64,000 bases of DNA. Source: Micromonospora sp. CP22. Its GTDB lineage: Bacteria; Actinomycetota; Actinomycetes; Mycobacteriales; Micromonosporaceae. The stretch is from assembly GCF_009712475.1 (NCBI RefSeq), contig NZ_VCJO01000003.1:248001-312000 (forward strand). The letters are read 5' to 3'. Below are positions 15,040 to 24,895 of this stretch, piece after piece. Under the pieces are notes generated by a model that ran no database searches, was not told the origin of the DNA, and saw only the letters and a list, made by a program, of their open reading frames with translations. Position numbers and translations under genes: made by a program. Within the stretch, counting starts at the first letter, position 1. Each line of letters starts with the position of its first letter.

Positions 15040-17873
15040 CGCTGCGCCCCCCATCGCCCACCGGCCAGCCCGCCCTCGGCCCCACTGCCGTTCTCGATGT
15101 GCCGGTCCACCTCGGCGCCGAGGCTGCGTAGCACGTCCAGCGCCAGACCGATCACCACGAGGTACACGCCGATGTCGAAGAAGAGCGAGGTGACCAGATA
15201 GAAGTGGCCGATCAACGGCAACCACAGGTCGATGGTGGTGCTCGCCAGCAGGGTGCCGCCGATGATCAGGGAGACCACCCCGCTGCCGACCACGAGCAAC
15301 AGACCGGCACCGAGCACCGTGCCGGCACCGACCGGCGCGGCCTCGATCAGTTCGTAGCGGCCACCGGCGAGGTACCGCATGGTCAGCGCCAGGCTGGCCA
15401 CCAGGCCACCGGCGAAGCCGCCGCCGGGCGCGTTGTGCCCGGAGAAGAGCAGGTAGAGGGAGAACAGGACCGCGGTGTGGGAGATCAGCCGGGTGACCAC
15501 CTCCAGCACGATCGACCGTTGCCGCTCGTGCAACGTGACCCCGCCGCGCAGCCAGACCGCCCGGCCGGCCGCTGGCTCGTCCTCAGCGATCTCGCGTCGA
15601 CGGGGACGGGGCCCGGTACGGGACTGATGGAAGATCAGGCTCGCCACTCCGGTCGCGGCGGCCACCAGCACCGCCGTCTCCCCCAGGGTGTCCCAGGCGC
15701 GGATGTCCACCAGGGTCACGTTGACCACGTTGCGGCCGTGCCCCCCTTCCACCGCGAGCCGGGGGAACTCGTCGGAGATGGACCGCGCCTGCCGGGCCGC
15801 CGCGGCTCCGACGGCCAACGCGGCCACGGTCGTCCCGACGATCGCCCCGATGAACCGCCGGAGCCAGCGACTACGCCGCAGCGGTCGCTGCGAGAAGCGC
15901 TCGGGTAGCCGACGCAGCACCAACACGAAGATCGCGATGGTCATGGTCTCCACGAGGACCTGGGTCAGCGCCAGGTCGGGCGCGCCGTAGAGGACGAACA
16001 TCATGGCGGTGCCGTAACCGGTGACGCCGACCAGCAGCATCGCGGTCAGTCGCCGGGTGGCGTTGACGGCGAGCAGCGCGGCGACGCAGACCACCAGCAG
16101 CACCACCGGCTGCGCGGGGGTGGCCCACAGGTTCAGCGACTGTTCCCAGGGCCGGACGAGGAACAGCGACCCGCCCGGCACGGCGGCCAGGACGATCAGG
16201 ATGAGGCCGAGGTACTGCGGCAGCGATCCCCGCTGGGTGAGGCTGGTGACGTCCACGGCCAGCCGGTCGAAGCGGTGGCTGACCCACTCGTATCCCTGTT
16301 GTCCGGTGACCGGCGACCGCAGACTGGCCAGCACCGGGGCCAGCGGACCGCGCACCGCGAACAGCGCCGCACCGCCCGCCAGGGCCAACGCGGACAGACC
16401 GAGCGCCGGGGTGGGGCCGTGCCACAGGGCCAGGTGTTCCCCGACGGTGCCGAAGAGTTCCGGGTACGGGCGCAGCAGGTGATCCAACGCCCCCGCGGCC
16501 GGGCCCGCGGCGAGCCCGACGAGCGCCAGCAGGGCCGGCGGGAGCAGCATCGACGGCGCGATCCGGCCCAGGTCGGTGTCGGCGATGCCGGGACGCGTCG
16601 CGAACGCGCCCCAGACGAACCTGATGCTGTACGCGACGGTGAGCACGGTGCCGGCGACGAGCACCGCCAGCACCAGAGGCTGGTCGGTGAAGGCGGCGAA
16701 CACGGCCTCCTTGGCGACGAAGCCGAACAGGGGTGGCAGTCCGGCCATCGAGGCGGCGGCGAGCACGGCCACCCCGGTCAGCACCGGTGCGGTACGCCGC
16801 AGCCCGGACAGCTGGCGCAGGTCCCGCGTTCCGGCGCCGTGGTCGATCACGCCCACCACGAGGAACAGCGCCGCCTTGAACAGCGCGTGGGCCAGCAGCA
16901 TCGCCACACCGGCGAGCGCGGCGTCCGCGGTGCCCATCCCGACGACCACCGTCAGCAGGCCGAGTTGACTGACCGTGCCGTAGGCCAGCAGCAGCTTCAG
17001 GTCGTTCTGCCGCAGCGCCGCCCACCCACCGACCAGCATGGTGGCCAGGCCGGCGACCAACACCACCGGCCGCCACGGGCCGACCACGGCGAGCGCCGGG
17101 GCGAGCAGACCGAGCAGGTAGATGCCGGCCTTCACCATCGCCGCCGCGTGCAGGTACGCGCTGACCGGTGTCGGTGCGGCCATCGCCACCGGCAGCCACG
17201 AGGCGAACGGCAGCACCGCCGACTTGGACAGCGCGCCGAGCAGGATCAACAGCACCGCGACGACCAGGTACGCCCCGCCGGGCAACGGCTGCTGTGTCAC
17301 CTCCGACCAGCGGTAGGTGCCGGCGTGGTGGCCGAGCATGATGAACCCGATCAGCATGGCCAGGCCGCCGAAGGTGGTCACGATCAGCGCCTGGGCCGCC
17401 GCCCAGCGGCTCGACCGCCGCTCGGTGCTGTGGCCGATCAGCAGGTACGAGAAGACCGTGGTAAGTTCCCAGCAGACGTAGAGCAGCAGCAGGTCGTCGG
17501 CGAGGACCAGCCCGAGCATCGCCCCGGCGAAGCCGACCATCACGCCCGCGAACCGGGAGTTGCCGAGCGCCTCGGGTGGGAAGTACCGGCCGCTGTAGCA
17601 GATCACCAGCGCCCCCACGCCGCCGACCAGCAGGGTCATCAGCCAGGACAGGGTGGTCATCCGCAGGGCCAGGTCCAACCCCAGGTCCGGGATCCACGAG
17701 TACGTCTCGACCACCGCGCCGCCGTGGGCCACGTCGGGTGTGCGGGCCAGGGCCCAGCCGAACGCGGTCGCCGGCACCAGCGCCAGCAGGTAGCAGGCGC
17801 GCGGACCCCACCGCCGGACCAGCAGCGGCGCCACGACGGCCGCGACGAGGTGCAGGATCAGCAGTACCAGCAC
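15036..17873 (-). CDS. mnhA: Mrp Na+/H+ antiporter fused subunit A+B
   Basis: About 945 residues. The N-terminal 500 are the NuoL-like antiporter domain: LLYVCWELTTVFSYLLIG, SKSAVLPFASWLPVAMAAP and the AYLHAAAMVKAGIYLL motif with its conserved lysine. Further helices carry the MbhD/E-like region (GTAMMFVLYGAPDLALTQVL). The last 150 residues are an MnhB domain (SGHNAPGGGFAGGLVAS). So A and B subunits, separate in Bacillus, are one chain here, as in several actinomycetes. I chose GTG 17873 for its GGGAG site 5-6 nt upstream; GTG further out lacks one. It is the first gene of the operon A/B-C-D-E-F-G. Confidence 0.94.
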   Translation of the reverse strand: MLVLLILHLVAAVVAPLLVRRWGPRACYLLALVPATAFGWALARTPDVAHGGAVVETYSWIPDLGLDLALRMTTLSWLMTLLVGGVGALVICYSGRYFPPEALGNSRFAGVMVGFAGAMLGLVLADDLLLLYVCWELTTVFSYLLIGHSTERRSSRWAAAQALIVTTFGGLAMLIGFIMLGHHAGTYRWSEVTQQPLPGGAYLVVAVLLILLGALSKSAVLPFASWLPVAMAAPTPVSAYLHAAAMVKAGIYLLGLLAPALAVVGPWRPVVLVAGLATMLVGGWAALRQNDLKLLLAYGTVSQLGLLTVVVGMGTADAALAGVAMLLAHALFKAALFLVVGVIDHGAGTRDLRQLSGLRRTAPVLTGVAVLAAASMAGLPPLFGFVAKEAVFAAFTDQPLVLAVLVAGTVLTVAYSIRFVWGAFATRPGIADTDLGRIAPSMLLPPALLALVGLAAGPAAGALDHLLRPYPELFGTVGEHLALWHGPTPALGLSALALAGGAALFAVRGPLAPVLASLRSPVTGQQGYEWVSHRFDRLAVDVTSLTQRGSLPQYLGLILIVLAAVPGGSLFLVRPWEQSLNLWATPAQPVVLLVVCVAALLAVNATRRLTAMLLVGVTGYGTAMMFVLYGAPDLALTQVLVETMTIAIFVLVLRRLPERFSQRPLRRSRWLRRFIGAIVGTTVAALAVGAAAARQARSISDEFPRLAVEGGHGRNVVNVTLVDIRAWDTLGETAVLVAAATGVASLIFHQSRTGPRPRRREIAEDEPAAGRAVWLRGGVTLHERQRSIVLEVVTRLISHTAVLFSLYLLFSGHNAPGGGFAGGLVASLALTMRYLAGGRYELIEAAPVGAGTVLGAGLLLVVGSGVVSLIIGGTLLASTTIDLWLPLIGHFYLVTSLFFDIGVYLVVIGLALDVLRSLGAEVDRHIENGSGAEGGLAGGRWGAQR

Positions 17874-18021
17874 GCGCGCTCCCGGTCGAGGTGGCCCGAG
17901 ACGCCCCACGGGGGTTGAGGCGCCTAGAGCGATCAGACGACAGGGCAACGCGCTATGGGTGCGTTTTGCGAGATCAGTACACTTTTGCCGTCAATGCAGC
18001 GAAAGGCGGGTAACAGCCGAA

Positions 18022-18411
18022 TCAGCTGTGCGCAGCGAGATCGGTAGCGGTGTTCCCACCGCCGCGTCCCGACCGTACCGGCCGCCCCTCGACGACCAGG
18101 TCCGGCCGACCCAGCTGGGCGGCGGTCCGGTTGACCAGCCGCTGGGCCGCGGCGAGGGAGCGCACGGACAACAGTCGGCCACGGCTCTCCCGACGCAGCA
18201 CGAAGTAGTGGACGGCGGCCCGCACCTGGGCTCGATCGGCCGCGCTGGCCTGCGCGGTGGTGACGACGAGTTCACGTAGGCAACTGGCGAGCCGCTCGGC
18301 CAGTTCGAGGTCGGGGCCGTGCAACCCGGCCCGCAGGGCGGTGAGGTGGCTGTCGACCTTGCGGATGAGGACGTCAGTGCCGGACACCGGACTCCGCTCC
18401 TCGACGGCCAT
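18022..18411 (-). CDS. conserved hypothetical protein
   Basis: A 129-residue soluble, helical protein with ADRAQVRAAVHYFVLRRESR and AAQRLVNRTAAQLGRP. No family recognised. ATG 18411 is favoured by GGAGGGAG 6 nt upstream over the earlier start at 18465. It lies 148 bp before mnhA on the same strand and could be co-transcribed with the antiporter operon. It could equally be independent, since AT-rich promoter-like sequence lies upstream of it. Confidence 0.6.
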   Translation of the reverse strand: MAVEERSPVSGTDVLIRKVDSHLTALRAGLHGPDLELAERLASCLRELVVTTAQASAADRAQVRAAVHYFVLRRESRGRLLSVRSLAAAQRLVNRTAAQLGRPDLVVEGRPVRSGRGGGNTATDLAAHS

Positions 18412-18479
18412 CCGACTCCCTCCAACGCTCGCCACAACCGCGGGTGAAGTTACTTTATGTTGCACCCCACAAGCAAGCA

Positions 18480-18496
18480 GTTAAGTAAGACTTAAC
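18480..18496. promoter_or_regulatory. 17-bp palindrome, operator candidate
   Basis: GTTAAGT-AAG-ACTTAAC is a perfect 7-bp inverted repeat with a 3-nt centre, in the AT-richer 181-bp region between the divergent hypothetical gene and lhr. The site is short and symmetric, like a dimeric repressor operator. No regulator is encoded next to it. The rest of 18412-18592 holds no gene. Confidence 0.45.
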
Positions 18497-18592
18497 GGAT
18501 TCTAGGAGCAAGCCGCACTAAACACCTTAACCGGACATACATCCCCCTACTCGCGGCCTACGGATGTCGGTGTCCAGAGGCAGGATGGGGTC

Positions 18593-21500
18593 GTGGCGAA
18601 ATCCAGCACGACCTCCGGCGAGCAGATGCTCGCCCGGTTCGGCCCGGCGACCCGGGAGTGGTTCGGTGCGGCGTTCGCCGCGCCGACGGCGGCACAGGCC
18701 GGTGCCTGGGACGCGATCGCCGCAGGTCGGCATGCCCTGGTCGTCGCGCCCACCGGCTCCGGTAAGACCCTCGCCGCGTTCCTGTGGTCGCTCGACCGGC
18801 TGGCCCGCGATCCCGTACCGACCGACCCGCGCCGACGCTGCCGGGTGCTCTACGTCAGCCCGCTCAAGGCACTCGCGGTCGACGTCGAACGCAACCTCCG
18901 CGCCCCCCTCACCGGCATCCGGCAGGCCGCCACCCGACTCGACCTCCCCCCACCGGAGATCACCGTCGGGATGCGTACCGGCGACACCCCCGCCGACGAA
19001 CGGCGGGCCTTCGCCCGAACGCCGCCGGACATCCTGATCACCACACCGGAATCGCTGTTCCTGCTACTCACCTCGGCCGCACGGGATTCCCTGCGCGGCG
19101 TGGAGACGGTGATCGTCGACGAGGTGCACGCCGTCGCCGGCACCAAACGCGGCGCCCACCTGGCGCTCTCGCTGGAACGACTCGACGAGTTGCTGCCCGC
19201 CCCGGCACAGCGCATCGGGCTCTCCGCCACCGTCCGCCCGCTGGACGAGTGCGCCCGCTTCCTCGGCGGCATCCGTCCGGTCGAGGTGGTGGCCCCGGCG
19301 ACCGCCAAGACCATCGAGGTCAGCGTGCAGGTGCCGGTGGAGGACATGACCCGCCTCGACGAGCAGACGGCACCGGAGGACGACCTCTCCGGTGGCCGCA
19401 CGGCTTCCATCTGGCCTGCCGTGGAGGAACGGGTCCTCGCCCTGATCAGGGCACATCGCTCCACGATCGTCTTCACCAACTCCCGCCGCAGCGCCGAGCG
19501 CCTCTGCGCCCGGCTCAACGAACTCGCCGCCGACGAGACCGCTCCGACGACAGCGACCGGTCCGGCCGCCCGGCTGCCAGCGGAGGTGATGGCGCAGGCC
19601 GGTTCGGTGTCCGGCGCGCCACCGGTGATCGCCCGGGCACACCACGGCAGCGTCTCGCGGGAGGAACGCCGACACATCGAGGAGGCGCTCAAGGCCGGTC
19701 GGCTGCCAGCCGTGGTGGCCACCTCCAGTCTCGAACTCGGCATCGACATGGGCGCGGTCGACCTGGTCGTGCAGATCGAGGCGCCGCCCAGCGTGGCCGC
19801 CGGTCTCCAGCGGGTCGGTCGGGCCGGGCACCAGGTCGGCGCGGTGTCACGGGGAGTGGTGCTGCCCAAGCACCGGGGCGACCTGCTCTCCTGCGCGGTG
19901 GTCGCCGAACGGATGAGCGAGGCCGCCATCGAGGAGTTGCACCATCCCCGCAACCCGCTGGACGTACTCGCCCAGCAGATCGTCGCGATGGTCGCGCTGG
20001 ACGAGTGGCGGGTCGGCGACCTGGCGACCGTCGTCCGCCGGGCCGCCCCCTTCGCCGAGCTGCCCGACTCCGCGCTGCACGCCGTACTGGACATGCTCTC
20101 CGGCCGTTACCCGTCGACCGCCTTCGCCGAGCTTCGCCCCCGGCTCGTGTGGGATCGCGCCACCGACGTGCTGACCGGCCGTCCCGGCGCGCAACGACTC
20201 GCGGTGACCAGTGGCGGCACCATCCCCGACCGGGGCCTGTTCGGTGTCTTCCTGGCCGGCGCGGAACGGGCCGCCCGGGTCGGCGAGCTGGACGAGGAGA
20301 TGGTCTACGAGTCCCGCGTCGGTGACGTCTTCCTGCTCGGTTCCTCGTCCTGGCGGATCGAGGAGATCACGCCTGACCGGGTGCTGGTCTCCCCGGCTCC
20401 CGGTCAGGCGGCGAAGATGCCGTTCTGGAAGGGCGACCAGCCGGGGCGGCCGGTGGAACTGGGCCGGGCGATCGGGGCCCGGTTGCGGGCCCTGCTCCGC
20501 CAGGACACCGAGCGGGCCACGGCGGCACTGCGAGCCACCGGGCTGGACGACTGGGCCGCCGGCAACCTGCTGACCTACCTGCACGAGCAACGGGCGGCGA
20601 CCCGGGCCCTGCCGGACGACCGGACGGTGGTCGTCGAACGCTTCCGCGACGAGCTGGGTGACTGGCGACTGGCCGTGCACAGCGTCCTCGGTGCCCGGGT
20701 CAACGCGCCCTGGGCGCTGGCCATCGGCCGTCGACTCACCGAACGCTACGGGGTCGACGCGCAGGTGATGCCCGCCGACGACGGGATCGTGGTCCGGCTG
20801 CCGGACACCGCCGACACCCCACCCGGGGCCGACGTGGTGACCTTCGACCCGGAGGAGATCGGCCAGCTGGTCGAGGAGTCGGTCGGCACCTCGGCGCTGT
20901 TCGCCGCACGTTTCCGGGAGTGCGCCGCCCGGTCGTTGCTGCTGCCCCGCCGGGATCCGCGCCGCCGCCAGCCGCTCTGGCAACAACGCCAACGCGCCGC
21001 CCAACTCCTCGACGTCGCCCGCGAGTACGCCGACTTCCCGGTCACCCTGGAGGCGGCCCGGGAGTGCCTACAGGACGTCTTCGATCTGCCCGCCCTGACC
21101 GAGGTGATGCGTGACCTGGCCAGTCGGCGGGTGCGACTGGTCGAGGTGGAGAGCACCCGACCGTCCCCGTTCGCCCGCTCGTTGCTCTTCGGCTACGTCG
21201 GCGCCTTCCTCTACGAGGGCGACGCCCCGTTGGCGGAACGCCGGGCTGCGGCCCTCACGCTGGATTCGGGCCTGCTCGGCGAGCTGCTCGGCCGGGTCGA
21301 CCTGCGTGAGTTGCTCGACCCGGCGGTGCTCGCCGAGACCGAGCGGCAACTGCGCTGGCGCACGCCGCAACGGCGTGCCCGCGACGCCGAGGACGTGATC
21401 GAGCTGCTGCGGCAGCTCGGTGACCTGAGCACGGCGGAACTGGCCGAACGTGGGGCACCCGAGGCATGGCTGACCGACCTGGCCGCCGCCCGGCGGGTGC

Positions 21501-23158
21501 TGTCGGTACGCATCGCCGGGCAGGAACGCTGGGTCGGCGTCGAGGATGCCGGTCGGCTCCGGGACGCCCTCGGCGTGGCCCTACCGGTCGGCGTCGCCGA
21601 GGCGTACCTCGAACCGGTCGCCGACCCACTCGGCGACCTGGTGGCCCGGTACGCCCGCACCCACGCCCCGTTCACCGCCGCCGGTTGCGCGGCCCGGTTC
21701 GGGCTCGGGGTCTTCGTGGTCGAGCAGACGCTACGCCGACTGGCCGCCACCGGCCGGGTGGTCTCCGGCGAGTTCACCCCGGCCACCGCCGGTACCCAGT
21801 GGTGCGACGCCGAGGTGCTGCGTCTGTTGCGCCGCCGTTCCCTCGCCGCGCTGCGGCGGGAGATCGAGCCGGTGTCGCCGCGCGCCCTGGCCACCTTCCT
21901 GCCCCGCTGGCAGCAGGTGGGCTCGTCGGCTCGTGGGGTCGAGGCGGTGGCGGCGACGATCGAGCAGTTGCAGGGCGCGTCGGTGCCGGCGTCGGCGCTG
22001 GAACGGCTGGTGCTGCCCGCCCGGGTCGCCGACTACTCCCCCGCACAGCTCGACGAGCTGTGCGCCGGCGGTGAGGTGCTGTGGGCCGGTGCGGGCTCGA
22101 TCTCCGGCGGGGACGGGTGGATCAGCCTGGCGTACGCCGACTCCGCCGCACTGCTGCTTCCCCCGCCGGACGAGGCTCTCGCGCGTACGCCCTTGCACGA
22201 CGCGGTGTTGGACGCGCTCGACGACGGGCAGGCGATGTTCTTCCGGCCCCTGGCCGACCGGGTCGGCGCCACCGACGACGCCGAGTTGATCGCCGTCGTC
22301 TGGGATCTGGTCTGGGCCGGGCACCTCACCAACGACACCCTGGCTCCGTTGCGGGCACTGCTCGGTGCCGGCGGCGCGCATCGTACCCGCCCGACCGCCG
22401 CCCGGAGCCGCTACCGACGCCCGGGACGGGTGGCGCTGCCGAGTCGCGGCGGGCCACCGACGGTGGCCGGCCGCTGGTCGCGGCTGCCGACACGGGACAC
22501 CGACCCGACCCGGCGCGCCGCCGCGCTCGCCGACGTGCTGCTGGAGCGGCACGGCGTGCTGACCCGGGGCGCGGTCGTGGCCGAGCAGGTGGCGGGGGGC
22601 TTCGCCGCCGTCTACCCGGTGCTGTCCGCACTGGAGGAACGCGGCGCGGCCCGGCGGGGATACTTCGTCGACGGGCTGGGCGCGGCGCAGTTCGCGGTGC
22701 CCGGCGCGGTGGACCGGATCCGCGCCGGTGCCGAGCCGCTCGACGGTGGTCGGCGAGCCGGTACGGCCTCGATGGTGCTTGCCGCCACCGATCCGGCCAA
22801 CCCGTACGGCGCGGCGTTGCCCTGGCCGGAGCGCGTCGTCGACTCCGGCGACGCGGCACCGACTCCGGGCAGCGGGCACCGGGCGGGGCGCAAGGCCGGG
22901 GCGCTGGTCGTGCTGGTCGAAGGTGAGCTGGCGCTCTACGTGGAGCGGGGTGGGCGGACGCTGCTCTCCTTCACCGACGACGCCGATGCCCTGGGCGCGG
23001 CCGGCAAGGCGCTGGCGGACGCCGTCCACTCCGGTGCGCTGGGCCCGATCTCGGTGGAACGCGCCGACGGCGAGTCCGTACGCTCGTCGCCCCTGCGGGA
23101 CGCGCTGACCGCCGCCGGTTTCCGCACCACCCCGCGCGGTCTCCGGCTTCGCGCCTGA
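18593..23158 (+). CDS. lhr: Lhr-type ATP-dependent helicase
   Basis: A 1521-residue superfamily-2 helicase of the long bacterial Lhr type. Walker A is at 52-60 (APTGSGKTL), motif II DEVH at 176-179, VYTNSRR-like FTNSRRSAERLC begins the second RecA domain, and the arginine-finger motif is QRVGRAGHQ. The first 850 or so residues are the helicase core and winged-helix module; the rest is the Lhr C-terminal domain. Mycobacterial Lhr is a 3'-5' translocase that unwinds RNA:DNA hybrids and is induced by DNA damage. GTG 18593 (VAKSSTTSGEQ) is the only reasonable start. The length matches actinobacterial homologues. It is transcribed alone. Confidence 0.96.
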   Translation: MAKSSTTSGEQMLARFGPATREWFGAAFAAPTAAQAGAWDAIAAGRHALVVAPTGSGKTLAAFLWSLDRLARDPVPTDPRRRCRVLYVSPLKALAVDVERNLRAPLTGIRQAATRLDLPPPEITVGMRTGDTPADERRAFARTPPDILITTPESLFLLLTSAARDSLRGVETVIVDEVHAVAGTKRGAHLALSLERLDELLPAPAQRIGLSATVRPLDECARFLGGIRPVEVVAPATAKTIEVSVQVPVEDMTRLDEQTAPEDDLSGGRTASIWPAVEERVLALIRAHRSTIVFTNSRRSAERLCARLNELAADETAPTTATGPAARLPAEVMAQAGSVSGAPPVIARAHHGSVSREERRHIEEALKAGRLPAVVATSSLELGIDMGAVDLVVQIEAPPSVAAGLQRVGRAGHQVGAVSRGVVLPKHRGDLLSCAVVAERMSEAAIEELHHPRNPLDVLAQQIVAMVALDEWRVGDLATVVRRAAPFAELPDSALHAVLDMLSGRYPSTAFAELRPRLVWDRATDVLTGRPGAQRLAVTSGGTIPDRGLFGVFLAGAERAARVGELDEEMVYESRVGDVFLLGSSSWRIEEITPDRVLVSPAPGQAAKMPFWKGDQPGRPVELGRAIGARLRALLRQDTERATAALRATGLDDWAAGNLLTYLHEQRAATRALPDDRTVVVERFRDELGDWRLAVHSVLGARVNAPWALAIGRRLTERYGVDAQVMPADDGIVVRLPDTADTPPGADVVTFDPEEIGQLVEESVGTSALFAARFRECAARSLLLPRRDPRRRQPLWQQRQRAAQLLDVAREYADFPVTLEAARECLQDVFDLPALTEVMRDLASRRVRLVEVESTRPSPFARSLLFGYVGAFLYEGDAPLAERRAAALTLDSGLLGELLGRVDLRELLDPAVLAETERQLRWRTPQRRARDAEDVIELLRQLGDLSTAELAERGAPEAWLTDLAAARRVLSVRIAGQERWVGVEDAGRLRDALGVALPVGVAEAYLEPVADPLGDLVARYARTHAPFTAAGCAARFGLGVFVVEQTLRRLAATGRVVSGEFTPATAGTQWCDAEVLRLLRRRSLAALRREIEPVSPRALATFLPRWQQVGSSARGVEAVAATIEQLQGASVPASALERLVLPARVADYSPAQLDELCAGGEVLWAGAGSISGGDGWISLAYADSAALLLPPPDEALARTPLHDAVLDALDDGQAMFFRPLADRVGATDDAELIAVVWDLVWAGHLTNDTLAPLRALLGAGGAHRTRPTAARSRYRRPGRVALPSRGGPPTVAGRWSRLPTRDTDPTRRAAALADVLLERHGVLTRGAVVAEQVAGGFAAVYPVLSALEERGAARRGYFVDGLGAAQFAVPGAVDRIRAGAEPLDGGRRAGTASMVLAATDPANPYGAALPWPERVVDSGDAAPTPGSGHRAGRKAGALVVLVEGELALYVERGGRTLLSFTDDADALGAAGKALADAVHSGALGPISVERADGESVRSSPLRDALTAAGFRTTPRGLRLRA

Positions 23159-23183
23159 CGCCTCGCCACACGAGGGCGGACGG

Positions 23184-23804
23184 TCAGCGGAGGGTGTCGA
23201 GGACCTTCTCGTAGCGGGGACGCTCAGCGGGCGGGGTCTTCGCCTCCAGGTAGTTCAGCACCACGGTGCCGCTGCGGTAGGCGGCACCGCTCCACCGCTC
23301 GGCCAGGTCGTCGGCGCTGCTCTCGTCGGGGAAGACGTAGACGGTCACCTGGTCGGTCGTGACGATCTCGGAGCAGCCCAGTCCCAATCCGTCCGGTCCA
23401 CAGTCGATGGACCGGTCCCGGGCGTTGGCCGCCTTGAGACCGGCCGCCCGGAAGGCCGCCACGACCTCCCGACCGGTCGGTGCGCCGGCCTGACGCGGTG
23501 GCAGCACCACGGGCGGCGGGCTCGGCGGTCGCCGCTCGGTCGTACCGCCCGCCTCCGGACCGGCGGTCGTCGGTCGTGCGGTGGCGTTGCCCGGTGCGGC
23601 CGGGCTCGACGTGGCGGGTGCGGCCGGGCTCGCGTCGCCGGTGGGCACGGCGTCCGGGTCACTCGTCGGGGACGGCTCCACCGGCGGTACGACCACCGAC
23701 GGGGTCGGTGCGGCGGCCTGCGGGTCGTCCCGGTCCGCCCCGCAGGCGGTCAGGGCGACGGTGACCACGAGTAGGGCGACGGCTGGCAGAATCCGGTGGC
23801 TCAC
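23184..23804 (-). CDS. secreted lipoprotein with Pro/Thr-rich linker
   Basis: 206 residues. A signal sequence ends in the lipobox LTAC, so Cys21 would be lipidated. A disordered Pro/Ala/Thr/Ser-rich linker follows (about 25-105), then a small globular domain with two cysteines (IDCGPDGLGLGC) and VTVYVFPDESSADDLAERW. The domain may bind or measure something at the membrane face; I do not recognise it. It converges with lhr with a 25-bp gap and is divergent from the SAM hydrolase gene. Confidence 0.75.
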   Translation of the reverse strand: MSHRILPAVALLVVTVALTACGADRDDPQAAAPTPSVVVPPVEPSPTSDPDAVPTGDASPAAPATSSPAAPGNATARPTTAGPEAGGTTERRPPSPPPVVLPPRQAGAPTGREVVAAFRAAGLKAANARDRSIDCGPDGLGLGCSEIVTTDQVTVYVFPDESSADDLAERWSGAAYRSGTVVLNYLEAKTPPAERPRYEKVLDTLR

Positions 23805-23968
23805 CTGGGCAGTGTGCCAACCGGGGCGCGCCGCAGGCAGTGGCCGGTCGGCCAGCCATGCTGTCGACTATCCGGCATCGGGCACCGCCCCGGCGTCGAC
23901 GGCATCGGCCGAGTGGCTCCATTGTGCTGGGCGGCCCCATCACCCGTCCGTGGTGGCCGCTGCGGGCG

Positions 23969-23974
23969 TACGAT
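23969..23974 (+). promoter_or_regulatory. -10 element of the SAM hydrolase gene
   Basis: TACGAT lies 8 nt before GTG 23983 with no ribosome-binding site between, consistent with a leaderless transcript. Confidence 0.4.
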
Positions 23975-23982
23975 CCGGTGCC

Positions 23983-24891
23983 GTGACCAGCAGCATCGAC
24001 CGTGAGTTCCCGGCACCGGCCGGGGTCGTCTCGCTGACCACCGACTACGGTCTCGCCGACGGTTTCGTGGCGGCCTGCCACGGGGTGATCGCCCGCCTCG
24101 CGCCACAGCTGCGGATCATCGATGTGACCCACCTGGTCCCGCCGGGTGACATCCGGCGTGGCGCTACGGTGCTGGCACAGACGGTGCCGCACCTGCCGCC
24201 GGGGGTGCACGTGGCGGTGGTCGACCCGGGGGTCGGCACGAACCGCCGGGCCATCGCGCTGGCCACCTGCGCGGGAATGCTGGTGGGCCCCGACAACGGC
24301 CTGCTGCTCGACGCCGCCGAGGCGCTCGGCGGGGTGACCGGGGCGGTGGAGCTGACCAACCCACGCTGGCTGGCGCCCCGGGTGTCGGCGACCTTCCACG
24401 GGCGGGACGTCTTCGCACCGGTCGCGGCCCGCCTGGCCCTCGGTGCCCCGCTGGCCGAGGCAGGCCCGGCGGTCGACCCGGATTCGCTGGTACGGCTGCC
24501 CGCACCGCTGGTCCGCCGACTGCCGGACGGTTTCGTCGCCGAGGTGCTGACGGTGGACCATTTCGGCAACGTCCAGTTGGCCGCTCCGGCCGACCTGCTG
24601 GAGCCGTTGCCGGCGCGGGTCCGGGTACGGCCCGAGACCGGTGGGAGTGGCCCGACGGGTGTCGACGGGCGGGAACGGGAGGCGGTGCACGGGCGTACGT
24701 TCGGCGACGCCCCGGTGGGTGCCCTGGTGGCGCACGCCGACTCGGCCGACCGGGTGGCCCTGTCGGTCAACGGTGGACACGCCGCCGCGCTTCTCGCGGT
24801 GGTCCCGGGTACGCTGCTGCGGGTCCGGGCTTGCGGCGTCGTGGGGGCGCTGCCGGACAACACGGATGAAGTGTCTACTGTGGAAAGCTGA
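23983..24891 (+). CDS. SAM hydrolase (DUF62, fluorinase/chlorinase superfamily)
   Basis: A 302-residue protein of the S-adenosyl-L-methionine hydroxide adenosyltransferase family, which hydrolyses SAM to adenosine and methionine. Motifs are VSLTTDYGLADGFVAACHGV at the N terminus, VVDPGVGTNRRAIA (Asp and Arg), TFHGRDVFAPVAA (His) and VDHFGNVQL in the C-terminal barrel. The Asp-Arg-His set marks water as nucleophile, unlike halogenases. GTG 23983 has TACGAT 8 nt upstream and no Shine-Dalgarno, so leaderless expression is likely. A longer open frame to 23581 runs antisense to the lipoprotein and is rejected. The CPCC gene follows after 4 nt. Confidence 0.9.
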   Translation: MTSSIDREFPAPAGVVSLTTDYGLADGFVAACHGVIARLAPQLRIIDVTHLVPPGDIRRGATVLAQTVPHLPPGVHVAVVDPGVGTNRRAIALATCAGMLVGPDNGLLLDAAEALGGVTGAVELTNPRWLAPRVSATFHGRDVFAPVAARLALGAPLAEAGPAVDPDSLVRLPAPLVRRLPDGFVAEVLTVDHFGNVQLAAPADLLEPLPARVRVRPETGGSGPTGVDGREREAVHGRTFGDAPVGALVAHADSADRVALSVNGGHAAALLAVVPGTLLRVRACGVVGALPDNTDEVSTVES

Positions 24892-24895
24892 CAAG

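Noticed and set aside
15871..17811. A 646-codon minus-strand frame rich in Arg, Gly and Ala
   Set aside because: It is a shifted reading of mnhA, whose own frame shows full antiporter motifs.
17874..18021. TTGACG as a -35 element for the Mrp operon
   Set aside because: No -10 hexamer lies at 16-19 nt; a promoter is likely in this gap but I cannot place it.
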